The position numbers were made by a program, and so were the translations under genes. The notes beneath the pieces were generated by a model that saw only the letters and a program-made list of their open reading frames with translations, ran no database searches and had not been told where the DNA came from. DNA of 64,000 bases, from the NCBI RefSeq assembly GCF_033439725.1, contig NW_026944385.1, positions 3,009,001-3,073,000 on the forward strand, given 5' to 3'. The stretch comes from Neurospora tetraspora (taxonomy: Eukaryota > Ascomycota > Sordariomycetes > Sordariales > Sordariaceae). Shown piece by piece: positions 36,120 through 48,402 of the stretch; positions within the stretch are counted from its first letter, which is position 1, and each line of letters begins with the position of its first letter.

Positions 36120-37595
36120 ATGGGAGGCGACAAGGGCAAGAGAAAGGACGCCCCGGGCGGTGCTGGAGGCCAGAAGCAGAAGAAGAAGAAGGTATTTACT
36201 CCCGATGATCCGCTGGCCTTTGAATCCATTCGAATTCTTGATTGAGCTAGTATACTCTTCAAGCTACTTTCAGGTTGATCGAGCATGCACTACAAATGTT
36301 CCACAGTTGGAGATCCTCAAACTCTCATGCGGTTGCTATGACAAGTTGTCTCACGGGTGCTTTCGCCCATTCGACTTGGTTATGTGATGTCTGACACCCG
36401 CATCGAACAGACTGGCAGCGGCGGCAAATGGACAACACCCAACCAAGCGAACAAGCTCGCCCTCGAGCGCAACTCCATCCCCCAAATCGGCGACCGCGGC
36501 ATATGGGTGACCTGCGCACGCCACCAGGAGAACAAGGCCGCACGGGAAGTCATCAACCTCTTTGAAGAGTACATCGAAACCATGTACGGCATCAAGCCCG
36601 CCAGCAAAGAACCCAAAGTCGAGGATGACGACGATGCGGAACTAGATATCGAGGCCGCCATCGCCAAGGAACTCGGCGCAATGAAGGAGAAAAAGACTGC
36701 CGACGTCCAAAAGCAGGAGGACGACAAGGCCCTGCTCAAGGCCATGAAGCTCAACATCGACTGTCTCTTGTTCGTGCGGACCAAATCCCCCATCGAGCCG
36801 GTCGAGTTCGTCAAGAGGATAGTCGTCGACACCAAGGAGTGCACCGACATCAGGAAGATCAAGTGCCGCTATCTGAACCGGTTGACGCCCATGAGCGTCA
36901 TGGGCAAGGCGACGGAGCAGGGGTTGGCTGAGACGGCTAGGCAGGTTTTGGAGGAGTACTTTGACTTGAGCGGGAAAAAGGGCGAGCAAAAGGAAGAAGA
37001 TGGTGCGGAGGTGAAAAAGGAGGGAGAGAACAAAGAGCAGAAGGAGTACAAGCCCTACACATACGCCATCCGGCCTACGATTCGCAACCACAGCAACCTG
37101 AAGCGAGACGTGGTCATCAACACCATTGCCGGACTTATCAACGATGAGCGTCACAAGGTCAATTTGACGAATCCAGACAAGGTCATTTTGGTGGATATCT
37201 TCCAGGTAAGACAGGACAGACAGTCTTGGGTTATTCCCCTTCCCCTTGACCCACAAACACCTCTCGCGCACACTGCTTCACTTCACCCTTGGCTTGCTGA
37301 AGGACTTGAATTGAATGGTGGAGAATCCGCTTTGCTAACGCTGACTTTTACGGGGCAATCACAGACGGTCTGCGGTTTGAGTGTTGTGGATGGTGATTGG
37401 GATGAGCTGAAGAAGTATAACATGACGGAGCTATATAACCAAGCTGCTGGCATCACGGCGGTTGGGAAGAAGGATAAGCAGGAGAAGCAAGATGAGAAGA
37501 AGCCGAAGTCGGCCAAGAAAGAGGAGGAGACCAAAGACATCAAAGAAGAGGAGCCCAAGATTAAGGAGGAGGAGCCTGCTTCTACCGATGCTTGA
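36120..37595 (+). CDS. tan1: TAN1/THUMPD1-like THUMP protein of tRNA acetylation
   Basis: tRNA-binding adaptor that with the acetyltransferase Kre33/NAT10 makes N4-acetylcytidine at position 12 of tRNA-Ser and tRNA-Leu. Three exons, 36120-36191, 36411-37205 and 37365-37595, give 365 residues. The N terminus is Lys-rich. Family motifs follow: GDRGIWVTCARHQENKAARE, NIDCLLFVRTKSPIEPVEFV, the THUMP core (CRYLNRLTPMSVMGKATEQG, YAIRPTIRNHSNLKRDVVI), and VNLTNPDKVILVDIFQ followed by TVCGLSVV across the last intron. Acidic inserts near residues 80-110 and 220-240 and a Lys/Glu-rich tail are fungal extras. I chose the ATG at 36120 because its context is a good Kozak-like A-run and TAN1 proteins begin close to the basic KR motif. 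An in-frame ATG at 36024 is an alternative. Likely nucleolar or cytosolic. Confidence 0.9.
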
Positions 37596-37901
37596 GACTC
37601 GGGCACGTCGGGAGATGGGGACAGTGGTGGAGGCATCGACCGGTCCCGCTCCCGGAGACTTTTCGGTGGCGGCGGCAGCAGCAGCAGGGCGGAGCGGGGC
37701 GGGGACTGGTTCCGTATGTACTTGTTGTCTAGCGGTCCCTGTTTTTCTGGCGAGATGCAGTACTAGTGAAATGCAGCACGTGGGAGGATCATTGGGATGT
37801 TAGGATGTTAATGATTTGCCCGGGAAGGTGAAAACAAGCGAGAGTAATAGCGAGAAGCGGATTGTCTCGTGGCCCTCTTGTCCAATGCGCCTGTTTGAGT
37901 T

Positions 37902-37947
<46 letters not shown>

Positions 37948-40507
37948 GTGTCTCAAAAAAGGTGCGCGGCTATATATCTAGTGCACGGTGGACAGCGAAT
38001 AATCAGTGACATCAGATGGCTATGTCAGATCACCTCAGTCAGATCTGCTGGAAAGGGTGTGCCTAGTAGGAAACGTATGTAAAAAGCAACCGCGTTGGTT
38101 GTAGGTGGTGATCATGTACCGAATTATATCGGCAGTTCGACTTTGAAAATGGTATTGGAGAAGGGCTCCACGATGGTTCTTCGGATTCGCTCGCTACTTT
38201 GTACCCAAAGAGGCTACACTGCAGGATGCCATGATCTTCAGCGCTTGTAGTTAGACGTGGTGAAAAGTGGGTTTTTACAAGTCCGTTACGCAACCCCGTA
38301 GTTAGACGTGCTGATCTGTAGGAGGAATATGTCCGGTGGACAAAAAAAATCACAATCCTCAAGGTTACAGTGGAAGGTCCCAGCGTCACAGGGAGGAGGG
38401 CAGCATGCAGGGGATCTGACGGACGCTAAGCCCTATTCCAGATAATTTTGACGAGTGGCAGCAACGCAATGATTTGTGCGCTATCTGCGGATATTGGGCC
38501 CCGAACCCGTTCGTAAAACATGTTCATCGCAATTCATTTCGTTCCCTGAAATCTGACGGTATCATGGCTGGCCTCTGCCACGTTGAATGGGGACCGGAAT
38601 GGCCTCGCTTGTTGTCCACCGTTTCGGGGCATCCGATATTGATATCTCCAACAACATTTGCTACTGCCTGCGACCCAAAGGCGTGGCTGACTTGGTAGCC
38701 CATCTGATACAATATCCCGAACCATTATCCAATATCCCCAGATCACACAACCACATTAGGAAGGTCAGTCGCAAGAAGCCTGAGGGAGCAAGAAATGTGA
38801 TGTCTGAAGCCTCCCGCTCTTGGTGTAACGTGCTTTCGCTTGTCTCTCGCTTGTTTTGTTCCGTGGCTCGTGGCCCTTCCCAATCCGGCGTGTTTCGCTT
38901 ACTACTGGCCAATCAGCAATTTCCCGGCTCGCTTGTTTGGCCTTCAACTATTCACAAGTCTGGTAGCACAACTCTCTGTCCGGCCTATCCCCGCCCATCT
39001 TGCCCATCCATCATGGAGGCCCTTCACACTCCGAAACTTCCTTTTTCTTGTCTCCCACCACGTTTTTGTCCCGGCCCGACCCTGTGGTCTCCCCTGCTAC
39101 TCGCTCCCTTGGCATCCTCTTACGCACATGCATTGTGCCGGATTGTCCAGTTGACGTCCTCCCATAGCGAGGTGGCGTCGACTATGTACCGCCATCTCTA
39201 CCGAACTCTGGTAGCCATGTCATTGGATCTCACCGGTGGTCCAGGGACTCCGGCACTCCGGGTTTTCTTACTCCCATTTCCCGCGTCGATATTCTGCGCG
39301 GAAGGTCTTCGCTCTCGCTTGTCTCGGGATCTTATTCGCCAGTTCGACGCTATTGCTCCACCGGAAGTGTGCTTGGCCATGCTCCATCTATCACGACCTA
39401 TTAGCAAAGAAAGTGCTCACTAGAGTTGTGATCTTCCCCTGCAATCTAGCCTCTTTTACATCCATTTGGCCCTGTGAGAAGAAGGATGAAAACAATAAAC
39501 ATACTAAGCCAGAGTTCTCTAGTGAAAAAGCCAAGCTTGACAGACTTGTCGTGGCCAAGAAAATCCAACTTCAGAAAGGCGCTGCGTGGTCCGTAGAGGT
39601 ACCCTCTTACGCTCCCCCAAGCACGCTCGTATCCATTTTCCCCAGAATGATCTCCATCGGCGCGGTCTCCGATCTCCTTGTCCGCCCCTTTCTTTATGTC
39701 TGACACCAGGTACAGGGACCAGAGAGTAATGAAACGCTGTTAGTCAGTCCAGCGGCCCATTCTTGGTCCTTCCTCGTCCGGGCCGCATCCCCATTCTGAT
39801 CCCGGCCTGCTACCGAGCTGACGGACATATGGGGTATGGGTCTTACCCGTAAAGGGCATGTGTAAACGGACTCTGTCTCAGCTTCACGCCTACCTTACTC
39901 CAAGTGGGTAGCTAAAAGCCAACAGAGGCCTGTTTCCTTTCTTCATCCTCCAAGTTTCTTTCCTCGCGGCGGTCAATCCGTCAACTTCCGCCAACAACAC
40001 CGAAGAAGACAAGAAAAAAAACAAGAAAGAGATGGCACGGTGACAAGACACTCGTACCAGAGCTCTTGTGGCCCAATAGTCTGAAATGAAAAAGAGGCTG
40101 AACAGACGACAGTTGATCTCCTCTCCTATCTTTAGCAGCATCGGGTATCATCACATGCCATTTCGATCTACAATACCAATTGCCGACTAGTTGCTGAGTA
40201 TTAGTACAAGAGATCCAACACGCTTGGCCAATATTTCCGCCCCCTTTCCCAATCAGAACAAGCCTCAAGTACCAGAGTCCCCTTCGGTCTCTACGTACAT
40301 CACACATCACAGGCAGGATACAGTTACACAGGCTCCATATAATCACCCAGCTGCTCCCTGAGGAGATCATTTTGGCCGCATTGTTCTTGGAGCCAAGAGA
40401 TATATGACTGTCTTTTGACAGTCGTCCCCTCCGTCGACCCTCCAAATCACATCTTTCCTGTTTACAACATCTTACTCTTGGGATACATCCTATCCTACAG
40501 TCTTACC
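37596..40507. other. 2.9-kb gap, mostly unassigned
   Basis: Contains the T42 tract and an ATG-started frame of 278 codons at 38587-39423 with no recognisable domain, membrane pattern or splice context. I do not annotate it as a gene. A 12-base motif (TAGTTAGACGTG) occurs twice, near 38248 and 38300. The end of the interval should be the promoter of the next gene. Confidence 0.4.
37904..37945. repeat. Poly-T tract of 42 bases
   Basis: Uninterrupted T run about 310 bases beyond the tan1 stop codon. A tract of this length could be a real microsatellite. Its exact length is unreliable in any assembly. Confidence 0.95.
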
Positions 40508-42322
40508 ATGTGTCGACAACCGTCAGAACAATCGGTACAGGCTGCCCTCAGCGCAATCGTGCCCAGTCACGTAACGGTCCATAGCTTGCGGCCCGTTGCT
40601 TCCCTTCGACCGCAGAGGATATTCGAAGTCAGTCTTTCTGACGGTAAAACGCTCCTCCTTTCACTCCCGCCACAAGCCCTCTTCAGACTCTTGAGGCACG
40701 AACAATCCATAATAGGCTCCGAAGCCGCGACAGTTCGATGGATCAGGGATGCTCTTACCAGAAACCACGCGACGAGATTCACAAACCCAACACTTCAGAG
40801 ATTCCTCCCGGCCCTCGCGCATACATCCAGTCACGGTCCTGTCGAGCTGGGTTCAGCATATAACGTCTTTGAGCATCAACATGGCATCCCTGTTGCCTTG
40901 TTACCCTCTCCCCCCAGCCATGCGGAGCGCAAACGTCTGGATAAGCACCTCGGTCAGCTTTACCGATCCCTCTCATCGATAACATCGCCGTCTGGGAGGT
41001 TTGGCCCCGTGGCTGCCGTGGTCCCTAGGATGCCAGGAATAGAACTGTCGGACAAGACGGCGGGGTTCGGAGAAGGCGGGTTGATGGCAGCCGACGGAGC
41101 AAGGAACTGGTCAACTGCTTTCCAGTCATTACTAGAGGGTGTTCTAAGAGACGGCGAAGACATGGCAGTCACAATGGCTTACTCCCCGATACGAAGACAC
41201 TTCAGGCGATTTGCGCACTTGCTCAACGAGGTCAAGGTGCCGAGGCTGGTGGTTGTCGACATGGCTGATGACACAAACACCTTGGTCACCGTGGAGAGAA
41301 CAACAAGTACAAACGGATATAGCAGCAGCTACATGGCAGCACCCCAACCAGCAGCATCCGCACCAGCATCAGACAGCACCGGTGGTGACCGACAACTAAC
41401 GCTCACCGGCCTTCAAGATTGGAGCAACTGTGTCTTTGGTGATCCCCTATTAGCCACTGTTTTCAGCGACGGCGTCTCGGAATCCTTCATGGAAGGCTTC
41501 GAAACCGGCCCTACTACTACAAATGCGAACGATCTCAGCAGCAGCAGCAGCAGCAGTAGAAACACAAGCGTCAGCACCCACAGCACCAACACAGGAGTCA
41601 TGTCCATCACAGCCATCACTGAACAAACCACCATTGCTCCTGCACCAACAATCTCCAGCCCCCCACCACAACCACCAGCAGCACACGCCGCCGCCAGCAC
41701 CAACAACACCGACGACATCTCCTCCCTAATCGAAGACCTCCCCAACGCCAGCATCCGCCTCCTTCTCTACCAAGTGTACCACGCAGCCCTTTGCGTAGTC
41801 AAGGAATTCTACCGACCTCGATCGTCGTCGTCTTCCCCATCCACCTGCTCCTCCTCCTCCACGTCTCCATCCTCCTCCTCCTCCTCCTCCAGCTCTCTAA
41901 GCACCAACAGGGAACTGGAAGCCCGAAAAAAGCTTACGGAGGCTTTGAACAGGTTGGAGAGTGCTGTGCCGGTGGTAGTAGCACCGATGATGGGGTCTCT
42001 CCTTTCCAAAACTTCTTGGCAGCAGCACTCTTCTTCCACTTCCTCCTCTTGTTGTTCGACTACTTCCTCCTCGTCCTCGAAGAAGCTAAAGAGTTTCCTC
42101 GCTGGTGGTGGGAGTAATAATTCGTCGTCGCCTGTTGTGAGTGCTAGGTCGTTGTTACTTGTTGGCGTGAAGGATAGTAGTAGTAGTGGTAGTGGTAGGA
42201 GTAGGAGTAGGAGTAGTGATAGCGTTCTGTTAGCGAAAAAGAAGTTGCATCATCGGCCGAGTGGGGGGGATATGAGCCCTGCGAAGAGGGCGAAGAGTGC
42301 TAGTGATGAGGAGAGGGAGTGA
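40508..42322 (+). CDS. APH/kinase-fold-like protein with Ser-rich tail, function unknown
   Basis: Single exon, 604 residues, starting at the first ATG. Residues 1-310 resemble the fungal aminoglycoside-phosphotransferase (APH)-like fold: an N lobe with FEVSLSDGKTLLLSL and the helix SEAATVRWI, a linker FEHQHGIP, a C-lobe segment VPRLVVVDMADDTN (244-257) where a catalytic loop would lie, and LQDWSNCVFGDPLLATVF (302-319), the usual D-W-x-GDP motif. The catalytic-loop His seen in active APH enzymes is Val, and spacing from Asp251 to Asn257 is longer than usual, so activity is doubtful. From about residue 340 on the sequence is Ser/Thr/Pro-rich with SSSSSS runs, one helical patch (DISSLIEDLPNASIRLLLYQ), and a basic Ser/Arg C terminus (GSGRSRSRSSDS). 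No signal or membrane segment. Substrate unknown. Confidence 0.75.
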   Translation: MCRQPSEQSVQAALSAIVPSHVTVHSLRPVASLRPQRIFEVSLSDGKTLLLSLPPQALFRLLRHEQSIIGSEAATVRWIRDALTRNHATRFTNPTLQRFLPALAHTSSHGPVELGSAYNVFEHQHGIPVALLPSPPSHAERKRLDKHLGQLYRSLSSITSPSGRFGPVAAVVPRMPGIELSDKTAGFGEGGLMAADGARNWSTAFQSLLEGVLRDGEDMAVTMAYSPIRRHFRRFAHLLNEVKVPRLVVVDMADDTNTLVTVERTTSTNGYSSSYMAAPQPAASAPASDSTGGDRQLTLTGLQDWSNCVFGDPLLATVFSDGVSESFMEGFETGPTTTNANDLSSSSSSSRNTSVSTHSTNTGVMSITAITEQTTIAPAPTISSPPPQPPAAHAAASTNNTDDISSLIEDLPNASIRLLLYQVYHAALCVVKEFYRPRSSSSSPSTCSSSSTSPSSSSSSSSSLSTNRELEARKKLTEALNRLESAVPVVVAPMMGSLLSKTSWQQHSSSTSSSCCSTTSSSSSKKLKSFLAGGGSNNSSSPVVSARSLLLVGVKDSSSSGSGRSRSRSSDSVLLAKKKLHHRPSGGDMSPAKRAKSASDEERE

Positions 42323-42604
42323 TGAACAAACCGAGAAGGAGAGGAAATGCGGGACTGTCTGTGTACTTTCAAATCTGATGGCCGGCTTGGACAGAGGAGT
42401 CTGGATGGCGTGCAATTGTTTGTCTGTCTATTTTGGGGAAGTGGGATATTCTAAAGTTCGGAAGGGAAAAGTACAGAGAGAGCATGGCATCAAGCACTGA
42501 TTTGCATAGGACTTTAGGACGGTACATATGTAACACGTGAAAACGAATCAAAAATGTTTTCCAGTTCTTTCATTGTTCCTTTTCCTTGCCTCCCGCCCCT
42601 TCTG

Positions 42605-42629
42605 CTATCCTATCCTATCCTATCCTATT
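42605..42629. repeat. TATCC pentanucleotide tandem repeat
   Basis: About four and a half copies of a CTATC/TATCC unit in the 3' flank of the APH-like gene. Confidence 0.85.
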
Positions 42630-42752
42630 CCTTTAGTTTTCGTGAGTTGTGGTAAATGTTCGTTCCCCATAAAGACAGAAAACGCCATGCTATGTTCTTA
42701 GTCTACAAAAAAACACATAAGTGGATGTAGAGTAGTGGTAGTAATTCGTTAC

Positions 42753-42770
42753 AAAAAAAAAAAAAAAAAA
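42753..42770. repeat. Poly-A run of 18 bases
   Basis: Homopolymer in the convergent spacer. Confidence 0.9.
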
Positions 42771-43064
42771 CCAGACCTCCATCCCTAGAACCCGATTTCT
42801 TTCATCCTTTTCATCGTTGATATTTTGACTTGCTTCTTTCAGCTGTTCACCCCGACCTCGTACCATGCGCAGCTATGGCACAGCATACCAGAGCATACCG
42901 TGCCACCCAGCATGTCTTCACTCTTCACTTTGGTTGTTTCTCTGAGAATCCCTGCATGATTCTCCTTCCTCCGCCTTCCTCCTCTCATGTCCAACCCCTT
43001 TCGATTCTCACCACATCCCATTCCTTACTCCTTGTTGTCTTCTGATTCATCATAAAGTACGTGA

Positions 43065-46000
43065 TCATTGGTACTTCAACAACCGCCCATCTTTACCCTC
43101 CACATATTCCACCCCAAGCATCTGCGTCGAAAACGCGCAGAACCGATCCTTGATCGCCACAACCTCATATGCACCCTCCTGGCTGGCCTTGATGACCTTG
43201 CTATACTCGTCGCTGATATCGTGCTTGGTCTCCAGTACCGTAGCGCGCTCACCCTTCTTCTTGGGGTTGGTGCTGCGAGTGTACGTGAACTCGAACGGCG
43301 GGGTACCGTAGAACTCGAAAAGAATCTCGACCTCACCACCCTCGTGGATGTCCACCTGCACCTGCTTACCCTTGGAGATACGCGCCGCGGGGAGCGGATG
43401 AATCGTCTTGGAGATGTTGACGGGAGCGCGGCACTCGGATGCCCGGTCACTAACCGAGGTAATCGTGAACTCACCGGGGTGCTCGGCGATACGGCGGAAA
43501 GTGGTGGTGGGAGATTTGGCCCTGGACTCCTCGCCGTTGAAGGTATACCACACTTCGAAGGGAGCGGCACCAGCGAGGGAGTACCCAAGACGTTCGCCGA
43601 CGCAGTAGTCGGTGCGAGTCTCGAGAGGATAGATGGTGGGCGCCTCGAAGAGCTGGATCTGGACCGAGTGGGCCTTGCCATCGGGAGTGTCTCTGTGGGC
43701 GGAAGTGTAATCGGAGATAGAGTGGCAGCCGCTGCCGTCGCGAACGCTGCGAATGCGAATCGTTTGGGTTCCGAGACGCAGCTGGTGACGCGGGATCTGG
43801 ATCTCGTATGAGTTGGAGTTGATGGCAGGCGTACGGTACACTTCCGGAATCGGGCTGCTTTGGTGTCTGATCTCGAACTCGAGGTTGAAGGGAGGAACGC
43901 CATTGAGAGCGATGGGGATCGACTCTGATTCGCCTTGGTCCGTCTTGCAGTACTTGAAGGTCTGACCGGGCTTGACGAAGGCGGCAGTGGGTTTTTGGTT
44001 AACCTTCTGCTTAACAGTGACGGGCTTGAAAGTCCGGTCATTAGTGTAGAGGTTATCCGAAAGTGAGTTGAACGTGTACGTGTACTGGCCCGCCCTGGAG
44101 GTGTCTGCCGAGACGGAAGCTTTGCCGAGGGCAGCTTCAAAATCTTTCCTACTGATGGAGGCTGGCCCAGACGCAGGTTGGTGACGAATCTGGTACTCGA
44201 CATGGAAGGGAGGCGTTCCTGGGAAAACGTCAGCAGGCTGTAAGAAAGGAAGGTGCCTAATGGAGCGGCTTATAGTATATTTACCTTTGAGTGCAACTTC
44301 AAATCCAGACACATCACCCTCACAGACATCGCTTACAACGAAGTTGTTGGTGCCATCGGGCTGAACATGCGCAGACTGCACAATGGCGAGCTCTGGACGA
44401 GGATACCAGTTCACTTCGAAAGACGATGCCTTCGGATCAACAATGCCGTGGCACTGCCGATCCCAAACATCTGTGATCTGGAAGATACCCTTGGTGCGAA
44501 CATCAAGGAAATCATTGTCGTTCTTGACCGTCTTTTCCAGGACCCTGGGGGCGGTTCTCGAGGTGTCATTAACATTGCTGTAGAAAACCTTCCATGGGCC
44601 CTCTCCAGTGAGACGAAGCGGTAGCTTGACCGTCGAGCCTTCAACTGCCATCGTCCTGCGTTTGGCATCGATAAGACCAAATGCTGCTCTTGGGTTCTGG
44701 CGGCGCACTGAGATCTTGACCTCATCCTGCACGAAGTTACGGCACGCTCTCTTGTCCTGGACGCTTGTCAACGCCAGGGTATACTCGCCGCCCTTGGCAA
44801 GGGAGCCCGTCTTGATCTGATACTTGTTCGTCTGAATATCCTTGACCTTGTGCTGCTTTCTCTTGCCATCATGGATAATCTCCCATTCCAGCGTAAATGG
44901 CGCGTCACCCTGAAGCAACACATCCACCGAGACATCGTCGTTAAGACAAGCGGCCATGTTGCCCGTTCTGTGCATGATGCTGGCAGAAGCTGCTGGCTTG
45001 ACATCTTGTTCGAGGGTATACTCGGGCCCGCTGAGCTTTTGAGGTTCGTAGATGGAGTCGCCGATGTGAGTGAACACATACTTGTGATGTCCGGCGATTC
45101 TAGGGATGAGTTCTTGCTGGAAGCGTAGGCCATTAACCTTGATACGCTCGGCCGAACGCTGCCCATTGGAAATGACCTCGTATCTGACATTGAAGGGCGG
45201 GGTACCAATCAGGTCCATGTCGACGCGCAATCCAATGGAATTTCCAGCGCAAGTATCGGGGATCTCCTCTGAGCGAAGCGTGAGCTTGGGCTCGAGAGGG
45301 TTCAGCAGCAAGCAAGAAGACGGCTCCTGAACCTCTCCCTCGCATTGGTCGGCAACGACCGACTTGAGAGTGTACAAGCCGGGTGTAGAAATTCTCGGCC
45401 GGTCCCTGGCATTCTTGGCGTCGTAGGTGCCGATAGAAACGACATCACCATGGTCACCGCTCTTGGTGAGGGTGTCAATCGGCGAGAACAGCCAGCTGAT
45501 GGTGTGCGTAGTGTCATTAGGTACGGACCCAGGAAGTTCATATCTGATTGGAAGATCCTTGGAGCCGCCCCTGGCAACCTTCAGAGGGTTTCTCACGTCG
45601 CATCCTTCAAGACGCACACGCGGTCGCTCCTTGACGTAGAGGTTCTGCACCAAATGCTTTGGCTTTGTCTTGGGATCCAAGTCGTCGGCGTGGCCGGTGT
45701 ACCTAACAACGTTACCGAACGCATCATGGACCTCATCGACGGAATACTGCCAAGCTCCGCCAACGTTCATGGATTCATTGAGGCTGACGGGGACCCGCTG
45801 AGCTCGAGCCCAGGAGACATCATCATCCTCGACGAGTCTCACAAGACTACGCGAAGCACCGAGGAGCGGAGAGGAGAAGCCCTCTGGCTGCAAGCTCTGA
45901 ATATGGAAGCTGTGGTCCTTGCCGTTGATGGTGCGGCTATAGCTGACCTTCAGTGGCGGCGTGCCATCAACCAAGAGGCTGAGATCAGACAGATCACCGA

Positions 46001-47006
46001 CACAGCGGTTTGGCGAAGGGACTACCCCCACGCTAGCGCGAGGGCAAGGAACCACGAAGGTCAAGGGAGTCCTGCGATGAACTTCAAGCTTATACTCGTC
46101 AAGCGCCTTGCCCAATCGATAGGCACCAGGCTTCTCGACGGGGAAGTTGTACTTAACAGTGAAGATCTCATCATCTGCGTTCCTTTTGACCTCATGCTTG
46201 ATTTCTTTGAGCTGGCTTCTGGTCAACTTGATGACTTCGTGTTCGTTGGTTTCGAGGTCGGTGCGAATAATCTCGACATCGATGGGAGTCGTCGCATTGA
46301 AGAACAGAGGGATCGAGGCAACCTTGGTATCCCCTCCGATGCAGTACGGGGTGTTTTCGGGGTTGAGCACCACGGAACTGGTAAATAGTCAGCTTTGTTA
46401 CTTGCTATGACGGATGTGCTTGACTTACCCTTCTGGGAGAATGTTGATGATCTGCCTACCCATGAGGAGGGAGTGGTTGTAGAGGATGCTGGACACCTTG
46501 ACTTGATGCTCGGTAATGGCAAGCTCTCGGTCGTAGAAGACCTTGACAAATCCGAATAGCCATGTTTGCCATGGGAGGCCGATATTGAACATGAGCATCC
46601 AGTCAACCAGAGCGTGGGCAACAAAGGCGAAAACGACGAAGGATTGTGATAGTTCGAGCCATGGTATCCTAAGCTCTGGCAGGCCGAAGAGAAAGATGAG
46701 GTCTAGGGCGATCCACTTGAGGAATAGCCAGAAAGACTCGGTGTTTTCTTCCACCACTTGGGTCCAGTCGTACAGCTTCCAGGCAAAAAGAGCCGCGTAG
46801 ATGGCAACGGCATAGAGGCGCTGCGTGGGCGCATCGATAACGTGAAGCGGGATCACAGGCCCCGGACCTGTTGGTGCCGGCGCATTTCTTTGGGGAGCGA
46901 CGGGGAGGGCATTGGGGGTTGCCGTCCGGGTGCGATTCGCGGGAGGAGCTTCGGGTCGTCTTGGTCCGGCCATGGGAAAGCCGCCTACAGAATCCTTGCC
47001 TGCCAT
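43065..47006 (-). CDS. pom152: Pore-membrane nucleoporin POM152
   Basis: Integral membrane nucleoporin that forms the lumenal ring of the nuclear pore complex and anchors it in the pore membrane. Three exons, 46429-47006, 44285-46377 and 43065-44218, give 1274 residues, close to the yeast protein. The N terminus is Pro-rich and faces the pore. Hydrophobic segments follow at about residues 60-80, 92-112 and 120-145 ([52 protein letters not shown]). The long remainder is a string of lumenal Ig-like repeats, recognisable from recurrent G-x-P-P-F/L motifs ([54 protein letters not shown]). Introns have GTAAGT and GTAAAT donors with CAG acceptors. The 5' leader carries an imperfect CGT repeat. Confidence 0.95.
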
Positions 47007-48402
47007 GGCATGCCGAGTCTGTGAAGGGCTTGACGGCTTCGAGGCCGATGAGGTGGTGTTTGGGAAGTCGAATGTAAACCAGCGAGGGTGCGGCTCGGGT
47101 TTATCAGTACTGGTTGGGTATGCTGAGCTAGGTACGCAACGATGTGCACGTTGTGGTTGTCGTCGTGATCGTCGTGGCCGTCGTCGTGGCTATCGTCGTC
47201 GTCGTTATCGGTCGCCGAAGGACGGATGGTCCGCGGGGAGAGGCGTGATAGTTCAAGGCCTCAGTCGTTGAGAGTGGTGGTGTTGAGATGCGGCATCAAC
47301 AACAGGCATTCTCTTCCCTTTCGGCTGGGATTTTGATGTTCTGTTTGCGGGCAGGCAGAGACGGGCCTACTTGGTAAAAAGTCACGTCAAAGACGCGGTT
47401 ATGGTCTTGAGGTTTGCAGTCGCTGCCCACTGCAGTGGGTGTGCTGGCTGGCCTGCTAGCGTGTGCCAATTAGACGATTATTATTGGACCAGGCAAGACA
47501 AGATGACCCATAATGAGTTGGGACCCAACGGGAACCTTCCCCACTTGCCGCCATCTTTCTGTATGGTTGGTCAGTGCTTTCTGAAGCTTCCCCTGCCTTC
47601 AGCTGCTTTAAGCTGTCAGATAGTGCAAGCGAAAGTAAACAAGATGTTGTTCAGCAAAGATGGGCAGCACTTTATTGAAAGCTCCTAGTAGCAGCAATCT
47701 TTAAGAGTTCAAGATGTGTCTGAACTTGGAACTGATACCCAAAATGCTCTCGTGCACCCCGGTGCACAAATGCTTGATGACACTGCAGGAGAGGTGGTCC
47801 CCCATGTACCTCCCGTTAACGTCTAGCAGCTGCTCAAGGCTCAAGCGTCTGCGTGCGCCTGCGACAACACTTAGACGAAAAGTCACAACGTCCAACGAAC
47901 CTCCTCCATGGTCGTCGTTCTTTCTTTACAACCTCACCATCTTGTCACGTCAATACAGTTGCCGCTTATTAGTCTTCCAATCGGGGCCTGGCCTGGAAGT
48001 CAATTCACCAAACCGTTTTATTCAAGCTGTCAAGGATTATCGGACGGAATGCAAGCGAGTTCTTGGTGCAGTCACTTACAACATCCCGGCGCACTCTCCT
48101 CTTAATGCTCTCGTACCGTCAACTCCCATTCAGATTTATCCATCGACTTTGGGAGCGAACAACATAGCCTCCAAACCAGAGTTCTCTGTGACGTTCGCGG
48201 CATGCCTTACGCGAGTCTCACAGTCACAAGTCACAAGGCAAGATCCCGCGGTACACTCTCTAACTGTCAGTAAGACGAGAGCTGGAAAAGACAAGCAGCC
48301 TGCCCTTCACCCTCTTTGGCCTTTCAACATTCGTCCCTCAGCTTGACCGGTTCACTGCTTTTCGAATCCATCAACTTCATTTCACGAGACCTTCTTTCAG
48401 AT
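47007..48402. other. Divergent upstream region of pom152 and the UCH gene
   Basis: About 1.4 kb. It includes an imperfect (CGT)n tract close to pom152. Plus-strand frames at 47371-47688 and 47714-48346 show no conserved features and are probably chance. Confidence 0.45.
47159..47213. repeat. Imperfect CGT trinucleotide repeat
   Basis: Interrupted CGT/TCG repeats spanning about 55 bases, roughly 150 bases upstream of the pom152 start codon, so within its leader or core promoter. Confidence 0.8.

Larger units (their letters stand above)
42323..43064. other. Convergent spacer before pom152
   Basis: Shared 3' region of the APH-like gene and pom152. It holds a short TATCC tandem repeat and an A18 run; no gene. 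Confidence 0.5.

Noticed and set aside
45345-46388. 347-codon open frame antisense to pom152
   Set aside because: Shadow of the Ig-repeat coding sequence; no independent start context or domain.
47714-48346. 210-codon plus-strand frame before the UCH gene
   Set aside because: No conserved motif, and it overlaps the expected promoter/leader of the UCH gene.
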